From NCBI GenBank assembly GCA_963575745.1, contig CAUYUJ010016687.1, forward strand, positions 17,501 to 81,500: DNA of 64,000 nucleotides. Direction: 5' to 3'. The DNA comes from Prorocentrum cordatum (Eukaryota; Sar; Dinophyceae; Prorocentrales; Prorocentraceae). Every line of letters begins with the position of its first letter. The first letter of the stretch is position 1. Below, piece after piece: positions 20,446 through 30,529 of this stretch. Both the position numbers and the translations under genes were made by a program. The notes beneath the pieces are model-generated. The model saw only the letters and a list, made by a program, of their open reading frames with translations, did no database searches and had not been told where the DNA came from.

Positions 20446-20589
20446 ACACTTCGCGGGGGAGCCCGTCCTGACGCAGGGAAAGAGGGGGGCGAGGGGTAAA
20501 CCTCCCGAGCAGGGAAAGGCAAGAGGTTGGAGAAGGAAACGCTTTAGACCACCTGCGCCCAGAGGGCTGGTGGGATTCTTGGAACGACA

Positions 20590-20825
20590 ACGGAATCCGT
20601 AACTGAACAACGGCTTTGGTAACTCAAGACCGGCTTTCGCAACTCAACGCCAGCTTCGGTAATTCACAACACCTGTTTGCGTAATTCACAACACCGGTTT
20701 TTGTAATTCACAACACCGGCTTTTGTAACCCACAACAACTCGCAACACCGGTTTCACCACCGGCTTTCGTAATTCACAACACCGGCCTTGGTAATTTCAA
20801 GACCGCTTTTGGTACCTTAACATCA
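20590..20825. repeat. ~22-bp minisatellite (GTAATTCACAACACCGG)
   Basis: About ten degenerate units of GTAATTCACAACACCGGTTTT, each 22-29 bp, with GTAACTCAAGACCGGCTTTC variants at the left edge. No coding signal. Confidence 0.8.
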
Positions 20826-20889
20826 GTTTGTTATGTGTTCGTGTTCGTCTCCACTCCTTGTTCCCATTCAGTTCTCTATTTGTTCAATG

Positions 20890-21070
20890 TTATTTCATTC
20901 CCTCCATATTTCATTCCCTCCTTCCTTCCATCCTTCCCTCGTCCCATCCTTCCCTCCATCCCTCCCCTGTCTTTGCCTTTTGTTGTTCCTCGCCCCACGC
21001 TTGTTTTTTAGATATATTACTATATTTATTATTAGTATTATTATTTTTAATATTATTATTATATGTATTA

Positions 21071-21120
<50 letters not shown>

Positions 21121-21185
21121 GTTGTTATTGTTGTTATTATTATTATTCTTAGTATTATCATTATTATTATTATTATATATATACG
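20890..21185. repeat. CCTTCCCTCCAT run followed by (ATT)n
   Basis: Imperfect CCCTCCAT/CCTTCC repeats (20905-20970) precede an (ATT)n microsatellite (about 21020-21175) with occasional GTT interruptions. It is one of the few AT-rich stretches in the window, and a TATATATATATA run at 21228-21240 follows. Confidence 0.85.
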
Positions 21186-21469
21186 GCTGCGCTGCTCTTT
21201 AAGTGGCCCAGGCTCGATTTGAAAGATATATATATATATACAGGGCACCCAGGCGTGCAGCGAAAATTGGCGGCCAACCTCACTCCCAAACACCTCCGGT
21301 CACATTGGTTGGATTATTGTCATAATATGCGCAATCGGAATTAGTGGGCGCGCGAAAATATCCAACCACAGAATTGAAGATAGATGTAGACATCCATTTC
21401 ATATAAGCCTATTGTGTATTTCATATGAGCCGACTGTGTAGTCTCAACCAGATCTTGCCGCGAAAGAAT

Positions 21470-21700
21470 CTCCAAACGTATCTCCGATGAAATCATCCGA
21501 TACATTTTGGCGCCGAAGCAAAAATTCAAACGAAATCTTGCCACCGGTAAATCCCGAGCGAAATCTCAAACGACATCACGCCGCTGCCACATCCCATCAA
21601 CATGTTTAACGAAATCTCGCCTCTTCCCAATCCCCAAAAAAATCTCAAACGAATTCTTGGACAACCAGAAACTCAAACGCAATCTCCCCCAGAAACTAAG
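21470..21700. repeat. degenerate AAATCTCAAACG repeat
   Basis: The motif CGAAATCTCAAACG or CAAACGAAATCTTG recurs irregularly (about 21474, 21525, 21560, 21618, 21645, 21674) in sequence poorer in G than its surroundings. It looks like an old minisatellite. Confidence 0.6.
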
Positions 21701-21791
21701 GGCGACGCGCCCCTTACCACACTTGAAGCATGAGCGCTCGTTGTGGGGCATAAACCTTTGGCCTCATTTACCTCCTCCTTCAGTTCCTCCG

Positions 21792-22247
21792 TTACCTCCT
21801 CCTGTATACTATGGTAACCTCAATTGCCGCCTGTGCCTCCTCGCGCAATTCCCCGGTGACTTTTCTGGCTTCCGCATCTTTCTTTGCCGCCCTGGCCCCT
21901 TGGGTAACTTTTAAAATTATGGTTGCCGTATTGGAATCTTTTACTAGTATTGCTTTCTCCGTTGGGCCCTCCTTGACTTTTATTTTCGGCGACTCTTTTA
22001 TTCGGGCAGTCGCGGCTGATGCAGCCTCAAATCCACGGTTCCACGGGGACCACCATGAGGCTTTGCCGCCCATGGCGCGTTGCGACCTGCTAAATTGGAG
22101 TTTTTTTCGTGTGCTCGGGGCGTCGAACGAAGGGTCCCCCTTGGGCGCCGTCATGACGCCTCGCCGCCATTGGCGGGCAGCGGCTTGGAAACAATCGCGA
22201 ATGCCGTGGGCTGGCTCCTGGGGAGCGCAACGCGAGGTGCCCCACAT
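21792..22247 (-). CDS. unrecognised ORF with a Lys/Glu-rich C-terminus
   Basis: I do not recognise this 151-residue frame. Its second half (from about residue 75) has a balanced, charged composition with ATARIKESPKIKVKEG and TQGARAAKKDAEARK, suggestive of a helical or coiled segment. Its first half looks random. The plus strand is also open here, so coding status is doubtful. The start is arbitrary. Confidence 0.2.
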   Translation of the reverse strand: MWGTSRCAPQEPAHGIRDCFQAAARQWRRGVMTAPKGDPSFDAPSTRKKLQFSRSQRAMGGKASWWSPWNRGFEAASAATARIKESPKIKVKEGPTEKAILVKDSNTATIILKVTQGARAAKKDAEARKVTGELREEAQAAIEVTIVYRRR

Positions 22248-22359
22248 GCGTCAGCGTAAACCTCGCCATCCTTCGGAGCGCCGCTATTTGCGACAAAGCC
22301 GACACGCCACTTACATGGGCTCCGGAAGAACTGCAACGAAATGATCATGAGACGGTGCT

Positions 22360-23450
22360 ACCCCTTGGGCAGTTTTTAAAAAATGGAGACGCGGATTGGC
22401 GCGCGGCCATGGGCCCGCGAGCGGGTGGCGACGTAAGCACCGCGGCCGCCACGTTTGACCGCCCAGACAAGAGAGGTATTTACGCGAGCTGGGCAGCGGC
22501 GCCCGCCTCTCGAGCGGGCACCGCGTCTAAATCGAAGCATTCGAGGCCGCGCCCGTTTTTCCCGCCCGCGCGCCGGCCGCGCCAGGCCGCAGAAATTGTG
22601 GGCGGAGCCGCGGCGGCAAAGAGTTCCGTGCGCCCAGGGCAGCCGCCCCGATATCGGCGTTTCACCGCGCGTGGCGGCACGCGCCTACTGCAATTGGCGG
22701 GCACGCGCAAAAGGGGCGCGCGGCCATGGCGCGCGGAACGGCGCCTCGCCAGGCACGCGCCCCACCGCGTGCGACGTATTGGACGACATTTTTGCTTTTG
22801 CGCGCGCGCGGCGGCACGCGATTACGCGGGCATCTATCGCGGAAACATGGCGGCCGTGCGACAATTTTTCCGCGATTTCGGAGAGCCGCGTTGGGCGGTC
22901 TTGCGCCGTGTCTCCCGCTGCCCCCAGTCAGCGTGACCCAACCGTTCAAGGACCTTGCAGGCATCGCTACCCGTGGACTGTGGACCGTACCGCCCGCAGA
23001 GTGCGCCCGCCAGGCGCAGTTCCCCCGAGGGCCGCGCGGCGCCCGCCAGGCTGGCGAAAGCAACGACGCATACCAGGCGAAGGGTCTTTGCCGAAACCGG
23101 CGCGAAACGTCATCACGACGCTTTCGCGCGCGCGCTTGGGCAGACGCCCCATCGCTCGTTTGGAATGCCTGGGGCCCTCCCGGGCATTCGCCGCATCCGA
23201 TCCAAATTTGACATTCCCAAGGCAACCGCAGGTAATGTCGTGGGACATCGCGCCCCTCGGAAACACGCCCTAGGGGATCTCCAGGGATCTCCCGGAAAAT
23301 CTTCTGGAGAATCTTGCGCCTCGGAATTCTCCGTGGAAATATCTCGGGGAATCTTGCCTTCGGAAAGCTCCCGGGAAATCTTTGCCCGTCGGAAATTCCG
23401 TGGATGTTTTTTTGTTCCTTTCCCCCAGCATCGGACCAAATAGCACAAAA
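22360..23450. other. GC-rich stretch without a recognised gene
   Basis: Rich in GCGCGC and CGCC but not tandemly repetitive. All frames are long because stop codons are rare at this composition. At 23270-23420 a degenerate GGAAATCTC/GGGAATCTT repeat (~20-25 bp) appears. No domain is recognised on either strand. Confidence 0.4.
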
Positions 23451-23489
23451 CCATGCTTGCAAACCGTTGCACTAAGCAGCGCTACGAAA

Positions 23490-23910
23490 GGAAGAGGAGG
23501 AGGAGGAGGAAGAGGAGGAGTGGGGGATTAAAGCACACCTGCGACCACCTGCAAGACTTATAGATCCGCTAGAAGACACGAAGGCTCATACTGCGTGCGT
23601 AGTAGTCCACACCAAGCCCCAACGCATTTTGCCATAACCATTGAAAAAACCACTCCGAAGATGTTTTTTTTTTTTTCTCTCGCAGCGACCGCTCTTCGAC
23701 GAGGGGACAGGGCGAAGCTTGAAAACCAAATTTCGGCGAAACGAAGCACAAGGCTACAGCAACGCGACAGCTCAGCAGCGTCAGAGGAGGAGAAGAAGAA
23801 GAGGAAAAAGAGGAAGAGGAAGAGGAAGGAGAAGAGGAGGAGGAAGAAGAAAAGGAGGAGGAGGAAGAAGAGGAGCAGGAGGCGGAAGAGAGGAGGCACA
23901 AAGACTGCAC
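23490..23910. repeat. GA-rich tracts
   Basis: GGA/GAA runs at 23490-23520 and 23780-23900 make the plus strand almost pure purine. An 11-T run sits at about 23665. The Arg/Lys-rich frames are compositional. Confidence 0.75.
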
Positions 23911-23919
23911 AATTAATTT

Positions 23920-24860
23920 CTAAATTTGTGATCGGCGGGGCGGTTTCGAGCTGAACTGCGGGGAGGTCCGTTGTCTCCCGTAACACGGCACGTGCCACGG
24001 CAGACTGCAGAGCGATCCCGAATAACCCCCACCACCGATGCGGCAAACTAAGAATTGTTTTGCATGGGGCCTTTTGCCTCTACCTGGTTGCTAGTGTCCA
24101 ACCACCGCGGGACTTACGATGGGAAATGACTTACCCCAGTGTGTTGTGCGGCTACGTTTGGGTGTAGGTTGTCACATCGAGTTGCCGGATGCGCATGGGC
24201 ATTCCGGATTAGCAGACGGCCCGACAAAAACATCGCACGATTGTTATCCCGTACAATATCTCAGTGGCCCCGAATGATTTACGACGATTGGATATTATTG
24301 TGCCGGGGTTTATATCCACCGTTTTTTTTTTTGTTTTGCGATGTTATTATGTTGCCCCCCATCTTCAGACATTGGATCTCAAAATCTGGTACTAACGGGA
24401 GAATGGGGCTTTCGAAAGAAGCCCAACGCAAGAAGAATTGGAACTACCGGGAAGGCTCATTATATTGCCTAAGAACGAGGTTTACGGAAGATGGGGATCT
24501 TAATACATCTAGTTTTAAGCCAAATCTGGGCCGTGAGCGCGCAAAGGGAATAATTTAATTCCTTATCTGCGGGGACCTCTGAATAATTTGTGGTAGGACG
24601 TCTGCCGACCTCACTCAGTTAGCCGGCATATTTGTCCGTTATGCATTTCGCAGCCCATCTCCGCAAATCGTAGAGGAAATCGTATTTTAAGCATATTGTC
24701 ATAAGCGACACCACGCAGTTCAATATTCCATTTTTCACGTGTTGGAATACGAAACAAAAGATAAAAATGTTGCGGTAATGGAAGCGTCATGGGATTCAAC
24801 CAGTGCGTACGCCAATGATGGATGACGTTCAACCGTGGTGCCATGCACCTGCAGATTGGA
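23920..24860. other. lower-GC unique-looking stretch
   Basis: Balanced base composition and no tandem repeats. The minus strand is open at 24901-24611 but continues the neighbouring retroelement only in position, not in motif, so it may be that element's 3' untranslated part. I see no recognisable gene on the plus strand. Confidence 0.35.
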
Positions 24861-24864
24861 GAAC

Positions 24865-25660
24865 TTAATAATGTAATGTAGCAGTTTCGTCCGTTCTGCA
24901 ATTAATCTGGGCGAGTGGGCGATATGGCGTATTACGACAAGCTCGTGCCCGGAAAGATTTTCCGATGACATACGTGAGGCTGGCGGTCAATCCAAGTACC
25001 AAAGGAACGAGGTATACGCGTGTTGGGCTCACCATTTGGTTAAATAGAATACGTCGCGAATTTTTGTGCCAAGCTGACATCAATATGGCACGTTCGTAAT
25101 AATAAAATCGGCATTGTCGTTGCAAACTCAAATCGAATCCACGCCGGATGTGTGGATGTAGGTCTCGTGTTCGTTCTTCAACAAAGTCGGGAACTAACGC
25201 AATGGCTTGGGTTCCCCACCTGCCATAAACAACCTCTGCATGTAAACATTGGAAATTTCCCAGTGCACTTCGGCATATGTAGTATCGTTCTCTGTTTTTG
25301 TTCTTTTCAACAATGCCCCTCCACGATTGCTTGTGCCACTCCGTGCTTCCCACTTCGCGAGATGGGTCCCATCACCGTAACATCACAAAACAATGGTAGG
25401 CCAGTTGCCACATTAATACTACTGCCTATTATATCGAATCGTCGCATATCATCCGCTGTCACAAGGATGTGAGTAGTGTGTAACAACCGCTCGATATTCC
25501 GATCTGGTACGTGTCTGCTCGCTTCAAGGAACACTTGCCTCTATGCAGTTGCGAGCTCGGAATGTATCCCATGGAAACCTGCCCCGACCGCTGCAGCGAG
25601 CTTCCCGTGCCCGTGTATATTCTTCAATAACGCACACAATCCCCCATCGGCGTCGGACAA
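24865..25660 (-). pseudogene. 3' end of a retroelement with endonuclease-like C-terminal domain
   Basis: Reading down from about 25660 gives HGHGKLAAAVGAGFHGIHSE, a TAG stop, then LEASRHVPDRNIERLL, TADDMRRFDIIG, GLPLFCDVTVMGPISR, a frameshift near 25330, GIVEKNKNRERYY, EVVYGRWGTQAIALVPDFVE and HPHIRRGFDLSLQRQCRF. This order (an R-R-x-D block, a hydrophobic CDVT strand, a GRWG block, then an R-R-G helix) is the C-terminal domain of an abundant dinoflagellate RT element. It resembles a PD-(D/E)XK restriction-like endonuclease; that fold is an inference. The upstream RT is absent. Confidence 0.65.
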
Positions 25661-26200
25661 CACATTGGAAATATGTACCAATAAGGGTCAACCTATCCGT
25701 TATTGGGCACACAAACAACCATCTTGCAACAAATGGTCCCATTATTGAATAAATTCGTGCTTTGACAGCCGCTCGGGCATTGATACGGCGGTTCGGGAGT
25801 GCAACCTCCCGGAACAAAAAAATCAGCTGCGCGGAATTGCCACCCGTAGCGCCACTCACCGAGTGTATCTTCGTTAGCGTCCGGGGTCAGCGGACCCCGT
25901 CCAGCTGCCAATTCCGCCCATGACGGCCGATCAGATCATCTTGCCGTGTCCAATTGCTGTCCTGCTTGTTCGGCCGCCGCAGCGCATTGCGGAATAGTCT
26001 GGTCTGTGTGTCCTGGAAATCCCACGGGAAAGCCACCCGAAAATCGCACCCCCTCGGATGCCTCCACGGGCAGCCTCTGGGAGCAATTCCGACCTTGATG
26101 CGGACATCTCCAGGGGAATCCCCCCGGATCCTTGCGAGCCTCCCCACACCAAAACTTGATATGGCGAACTTTATCCAATGATTCGGGCCCTGCGAAAGAC
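25660..26200. other. retroelement flank without a recognised gene
   Basis: The minus strand upstream of the endonuclease-like remnant does not continue the expected RT in any frame. A loose AATCCCACGGGAAAGCC/GGGGAATCCC repeat occurs at 26000-26130. Confidence 0.35.
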
Positions 26201-26204
26201 GCCC

Positions 26205-26445
26205 CCTGGTTAAATTGAAAACCCAATGGCCAAAACCCAGTGTAAAATTTCATTTTGTGAGCCCAAGAGGCGGCCATATAAACGTGGAATGTAAGAAACC
26301 AATATGAGATGCGAGGCGCGCGCGCACTGGCGACCCGCGCGGGGGCGGGTCACCCACGCGCGCGCGAACGCGCACGATGCATCTTGTATTGGTTGTATAC
26401 AATCAGAAACCGTGTCACGTTGAAAACCCACTGGTCAAACGAACG
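26205..26445. repeat. ~205-bp repeat, isolated copy
   Basis: Contains the landmarks CAAAACCCAGTGTAAAATTT, GCGGCCATATAAACGTGGAA, GATGCGAGGCGCGCGCGC, GACCCGCGCGGGGGCGGGTC and GATGCATCTTGTATTGG in the same order as the tandem copies at 27430-28075. It lies on the other side of the LINE remnant, so that remnant is flanked by this repeat in direct orientation. Confidence 0.8.
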
Positions 26446-26649
26446 AAGCAAACATACACCAAATGCGCGTGGACAACGAAAACTAGAGCGACATGCCAAA
26501 CGCGCGCCAACCTGGCCTGTACGCACCAAGTGCGCGCCGAGCGGGCGGAAGGAAGAAAAAAGATGATTATGATGAACATACGATTGCACGCCGAACGCGC
26601 GCCCAAATGGCCTGGACGCGCCAAGTGCGCGCCGGGAAGGCGGAAGGAG

Positions 26650-27430
26650 GAGGGCGAGGCGGAGGAGGAAGATAATGATGTATTTGTGTCCTGCCAAGAC
26701 GCACAAGCCATGCACTGCATATCATAAGTAAGTGCTCGTCTTCTCCGCGTTCAATTGGCCTGGAAACTGTGATTGCTAACGCGTCCCATTTTTTGTTGTC
26801 TAGCAGAGTGTCCATTAAAGCTTCAGAACTAAGGAAACAAGGAGAAATAAGTGATAATAGTCCTGCTGCCCATTCTCTTTTTGGTCTCCCCCGCGCACGC
26901 TTGCAACGTAGCGTAACGGGCTTGAGGCCATAAAGTCGAAACGTTGCGGCACGCAGCGCATGAGAATTAGGGCTCCGGCCAATCGTCCCACATAGCTGAA
27001 GGTGTTGTTGCAATAATTGCGATGTGTAAGGCAATTGTTGGCTTCTCTCCAGAACGATCTTGTTTGATACATTGGATATGAACGAATAGGGGATATTCAA
27101 GATTTTCCTGAGGCATTTTGCTTGGAAGCTGTCCAATCGTCGTTTCTCGGCTTAATTGAACCATGCCGAGCTGAGGGAATACAAGACCTTGCTTGTGACC
27201 ATCGCTTGGAAAATCTGAAACTTCCTTTTGATGTTGATTGAGGTGTGCTTCCATACTTTCGCATACCTGCAGAATTCCCCAAGCCTGCCCCAGTCGTTTG
27301 TTCAATTCTGCGTAATTGTGCCCAGTATTGTAGATTGTAGCCCCAAGGTATACTAAATTGTCTTTAGCATGTATTTGTTCCCCGTGATAACTCCATATTG
27401 TTTACGTGCATAACTTGAAACTTTTGTTTT
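26650..27430 (-). pseudogene. LINE post-RT fragment
   Basis: From the minus strand: MHVNNMEL, a shift, then HGEQIHAKDNLVYLGATI and YNTGHNYAELNKRLGQAWG; a second shift near 27265; then YAKVWKHTSINIKRKFQIFQ and AMVTSKVLYSLSSAWFN; a TAA; and AEKRRLDSFQAKCLRKIL, NIPYSFISNVSNKIVL and RGRPKREW near 26880. This is the segment after the RT palm in LINE polyproteins (the YLG block, the K-V-W-x-H block and the LDxFQxxCLRxIL block). The element is 5'-truncated at the repeat boundary near 27430 and has two frameshifts and one stop. The endonuclease and RT palm are missing. Confidence 0.8.
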
Positions 27431-28075
27431 ACGGTCAAAACCCAATGTAAAATTTCACTCTCTGGGCCCAAGGAGCGGCCATATAAATGTGGAATACACA
27501 AAAACAATGCAATATGCGAGGCGCGCGCGCGTTGGTGACCCGCACGGTGCCGGGTCACGCGTTTGCTTGCTTGCGCGCGATGCTTGTATTGCTTGTATAT
27601 AATCGGAGGCCATGTCAAGTTGAAATCCCAATGGTCAAAACCAATGTAAAATTTCATTCTTTGGGCCCAAAAAGCGGCCATAGAAATGTAGAATATACCA
27701 AAACAATACAATACGCGAGGCGCGCGCGCTGCTGACCCGCGCGGTGCCGGACCAACCCGCATGCGCGCGCGTACGCGCACGCGCTGCATCCTGCATTGAT
27801 TTTTATATACAATCGGAGGACATGTCAAGTTGAAAACCCAATGGTCAAAACACAATGTAAGATTTCATTATCTGGGCTCTAGAACCGGCCATATAAACGT
27901 GGAATATACAAACACAATACAATATGCGAGGCGCGCGCGCGCTGGTGACCCGCGCGGTGCCGGGTCATTCGCTTGCGCGCGCGTGCGCGCACGCGATGCA
28001 TCTTCTATTGGTTTTATACAATCGGAGGCTATGTTAAATTGAAAACCCAATGGTCTAAACCCAATGGACAAACAT
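27430..28075. repeat. ~200-210 bp tandem repeat (three full copies)
   Basis: CAAAACCCAATGTAAAATTT starts at about 27436, 27636 and 27845, with a broken fourth start near 28055. Each unit runs through GGGCCCA..GCGGCCATA..GTGGAATA, GCGAGGCGCGCGCGC, a GACCCGCGCGGTGCCGGGTC inverted repeat, a CGCGCGCGTGCGCGC stretch and TATATAATCGGAGG. Each unit therefore carries a GC-rich palindrome and a short alternating purine-pyrimidine stretch. Confidence 0.85.
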
Positions 28076-28139
28076 GTGGAATATACAAAACCAATGCAAT
28101 GCCCTGCTCCGTGTTGGGTCGGGCAAAATTCCTTAGAGA

Positions 28140-28622
28140 TTGTATGTCCGGGCGATGCCATGCTCGTGGCCTCATATGGAGTTCCACCGAAAAGGCCCCA
28201 ATGGAGGTGCCCGCATGCGGTTCCCCCATCCAAGGCAGCGTTTCGTAGCCCCGAAGGGAGACCCACCGAAGGCCCCAGTGGGGGTGCCCGCATGCGGTTC
28301 CCCCACCCAGGGCAGCGTGTCGTAGCCCCATAGGGAACCCCACCGAAGGCTCCAGTGGGGGTGCCCGCATGCGGTCCCCCCACCCAGGGCAACGCTTCGT
28401 AGCCCCATGGGGAGCTCCACCGAAGGCCCCAGTGGGGGTGCCCGCATGCGGTTCCCCCACCCAGGGCAGCGCTTCGTAGCCCCATAGAGAGCTCCACCGA
28501 AGGCCCCATGGGGGTGTTCGCATGCGTTTCGCCTACCCAGAGGTAGCGCCACCGAAAACGATATTCAGATTTGCGGTATTCACAACTGCATATGGTTGAG
28601 TCCTTCGCCAGGCTAATTACGA
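28140..28622. mobile_element. bracketed minisatellite element BM3 (left end missing)
   Basis: About five ~77-bp units with TTCGTAGCCCCATAGGGAGC, TCCACCGAAGGCCCCAGTGG and GGGTGCCCGCATGCGGTTCC, ending in the right bracket GCGGTATTCACAACTGCATA, TGGTTGAGTCCTTCGCCAGG and CTAAT (28574-28617). No left bracket with CCTCGTTTTGAAGAG is seen. The array abuts the ~205-bp repeats, so the left side seems to have been deleted. Confidence 0.65.
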
Positions 28623-28624
28623 AG

Positions 28625-28935
28625 ACTACCGCGAACCGTGGCACCATTATGTGTAGAGACTAGAAAAAAAACGAAGTACTAACACCAAAATGCGTTTAGA
28701 AATGCGGTTGCGGAATATATTGCGTGGGCCCGGGCAGTCAAAATCATCGGCTGAATCCACTGTGCGGGCCCCGACGGTCGTAATCGTAATGCATTAAAAG
28801 CAATCTTCAAATATTCGACCCTGGTCTGGCATGCCCCGTGCTCACCTGATGTCGCCAATTCGAAGACCCAATACGTCATAAACAATTCAATCATAATCCG
28901 CATCATCGAGTTTTACACGGGTTTTTTCTGCGGGG
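28625..28935. other. no recognised feature
   Basis: Moderate-GC sequence with an (A)9 run at about 28662. The short minus-strand frame 28906-28679 has no recognisable motif. Confidence 0.3.
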
Positions 28936-28939
28936 TCCT

Positions 28940-29530
28940 TTGGTGGAGGACAACAATAGAACTCCAGTTGCGGAGGCGTGCATGAATTTTTTTGGGTGGC
29001 AGGTCACACTCGGATTCCTTTGGTGGTGGGTTTCAATAGGACGCCTTATGCGTCTGGCTGAAAATGGGGTTCCTTGCGTGGACGATTACAATAGGATTCC
29101 TTTTATGGACGATGGCAATAGGATTCTTTCTGTGGAGGACTATAGTATGATTCCTTGCGTGGCGGATTTCAGCAGGATTCCCTTCGTGGAAAATTACAAC
29201 GGGATTCTTTTATGCTGGATGAAAAAAAATTCGATATGTGGGGAATGTGAAAGGTTACGCTAAGATTCCTGTTGTGGGGGATTGCAATCGATTTCCTTTT
29301 GTGGCGGATTTCAAAAAGATTCCGTTTGCAGAGGTTGACATTCGGATTCCTTGTGTAGAGGATTTCAATGGGATTCCCTGTGACTTTACAACAAGGTTCC
29401 TCTTGTGGGTGATTCCAATGGGGTTCCGTTTTTAGAGGACTACAATCGGATTCCGTTTGTGGAGGGTTACAACAATATTCTTTCTGAAATGATGAAAGTT
29501 GGATTCCTTGTGACAATGGGATTCCATTTG
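28940..29530 (+). repeat. 36-bp minisatellite (12-residue in-frame repeat)
   Basis: Units of 36 bp with GGATTCCTTTTGTGGAGGAT and TACAATA recur (for example 29089, 29125, 29161). Since 36 is a multiple of three, the plus strand encodes a 12-residue repeat of the form DYNRIPFVED for several units at a time (29070-29200, 29300-29400, 29400-29480), with frameshifts between blocks. I know of no such protein. It could be an old repeat-protein exon or a minisatellite that happens to keep frame. Confidence 0.7.
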
Positions 29531-29539
29531 TGGACGTTC

Positions 29540-29720
29540 TCGCGCGGGCGGAATGCCCCGGAGATTTCGCCGGAGATTTCTACCTGAAGGGGGCTTCCCA
29601 ACTTCGGCAGGGTTGTCTGGAGATTTCGTCGGAAATGTCGCCGATGATTTCCGCTGCCGGAGATCCGAAGGGCCCCTGCCACTGCTGCCGGAGATTCTGG
29701 GGGAGAATTTTGGGAGAATT
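29540..29720. repeat. GGAGATTTCGCCGG-type repeat
   Basis: Loose repeats of CCGGAGATTTC and GGAAATGTCGCCGATGATTT. Similar GGAAATCTC words occur at 23270-23420. Confidence 0.5.
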
Positions 29721-29808
29721 CTATGATGTTCCTGGGGGGGCGAGAGGTCTCAACGCACCCGATGCAATCAAATGCATATTCACAGACCCGGTCCGTGCAT
29801 GATATTGG

Positions 29809-30111
29809 GTGGAAGACTGTTTCGATAGGCGAGAACTGGTGTCGGATACCAAATGGGAGTTGGAATCGGGCGTGGCCGCCCACGTGAATCTACGTATGTT
29901 CGCAAAGTGGCGTGGGGATGCGCTGGACAATTCAGCAATTCGAAAATGCCGAGAGGGTAACGCAACTAACTATCGAAACAGAGAGGGAGCGGGAGGAGCT
30001 GGAATGAAACATGGTCTATTCAAAACGAACCCAAACAAAAGCGAATTGGGGGACAAACGTGATGAACATCAAGGGGGAACATGCAACGAAATGGCAATAA
30101 TACATACATGA
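29809..30111 (+). CDS. unrecognised short ORF
   Basis: A 100-residue frame with balanced composition (WELESGVAAHVNLRMF early, then KTNPNKSELGDKRDEHQGG). It starts in non-repetitive, lower-GC DNA. No domain is recognised and no splice context can be proven. The opposite strand is also open over part of it. Confidence 0.2.
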   Translation: MEDCFDRRELVSDTKWELESGVAAHVNLRMFAKWRGDALDNSAIRKCREGNATNYRNREGAGGAGMKHGLFKTNPNKSELGDKRDEHQGGTCNEMAIIHT

Positions 30112-30157
30112 AAGGGGGTGCACACAAACAGAGACCACCGGCGGGATCGAGCCACAT

Positions 30158-30382
30158 TTAACCACGGATCTTTCGGAAACAAATGAACGAATTATATCTG
30201 GAATGCACGGCGGCTATTTCTCGAACAAGTAAACCCGTTTCCAGAACGAATGGCGCCTGCTCCCTTGGTATATTCTGATCAATAGACATACTCTCTATGT
30301 GTTGAGCTTCCTTCGTATGATGCAAGCATCCATTGAAATTTTCACCAACAAAAGCGTAACGGCATCGGACATCGCACAGCAT
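30158..30382 (-). CDS. unrecognised short ORF
   Basis: A 74-residue minus-strand frame (LCDVRCRYAFVGENFNGCLH at the start) with ordinary amino-acid composition in lower-GC DNA. No family is recognised and it may be an exon or a random frame. Confidence 0.2.
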   Translation of the reverse strand: MLCDVRCRYAFVGENFNGCLHHTKEAQHIESMSIDQNIPREQAPFVLETGLLVREIAAVHSRYNSFICFRKIRG

Positions 30383-30529
30383 GGACCGTCCCGGAAATCA
30401 TTTCCTAGCGGTTTGGAAACAATGTCTGCGCTCTAGAAACAATTTTCGCCAATTCTGGAAGCAAGACTCGCCCGTTCTGGGTGGATGAGTGGTGCAGAGC
30501 GGAACCGGGCATCTTATACATGGAAATAA

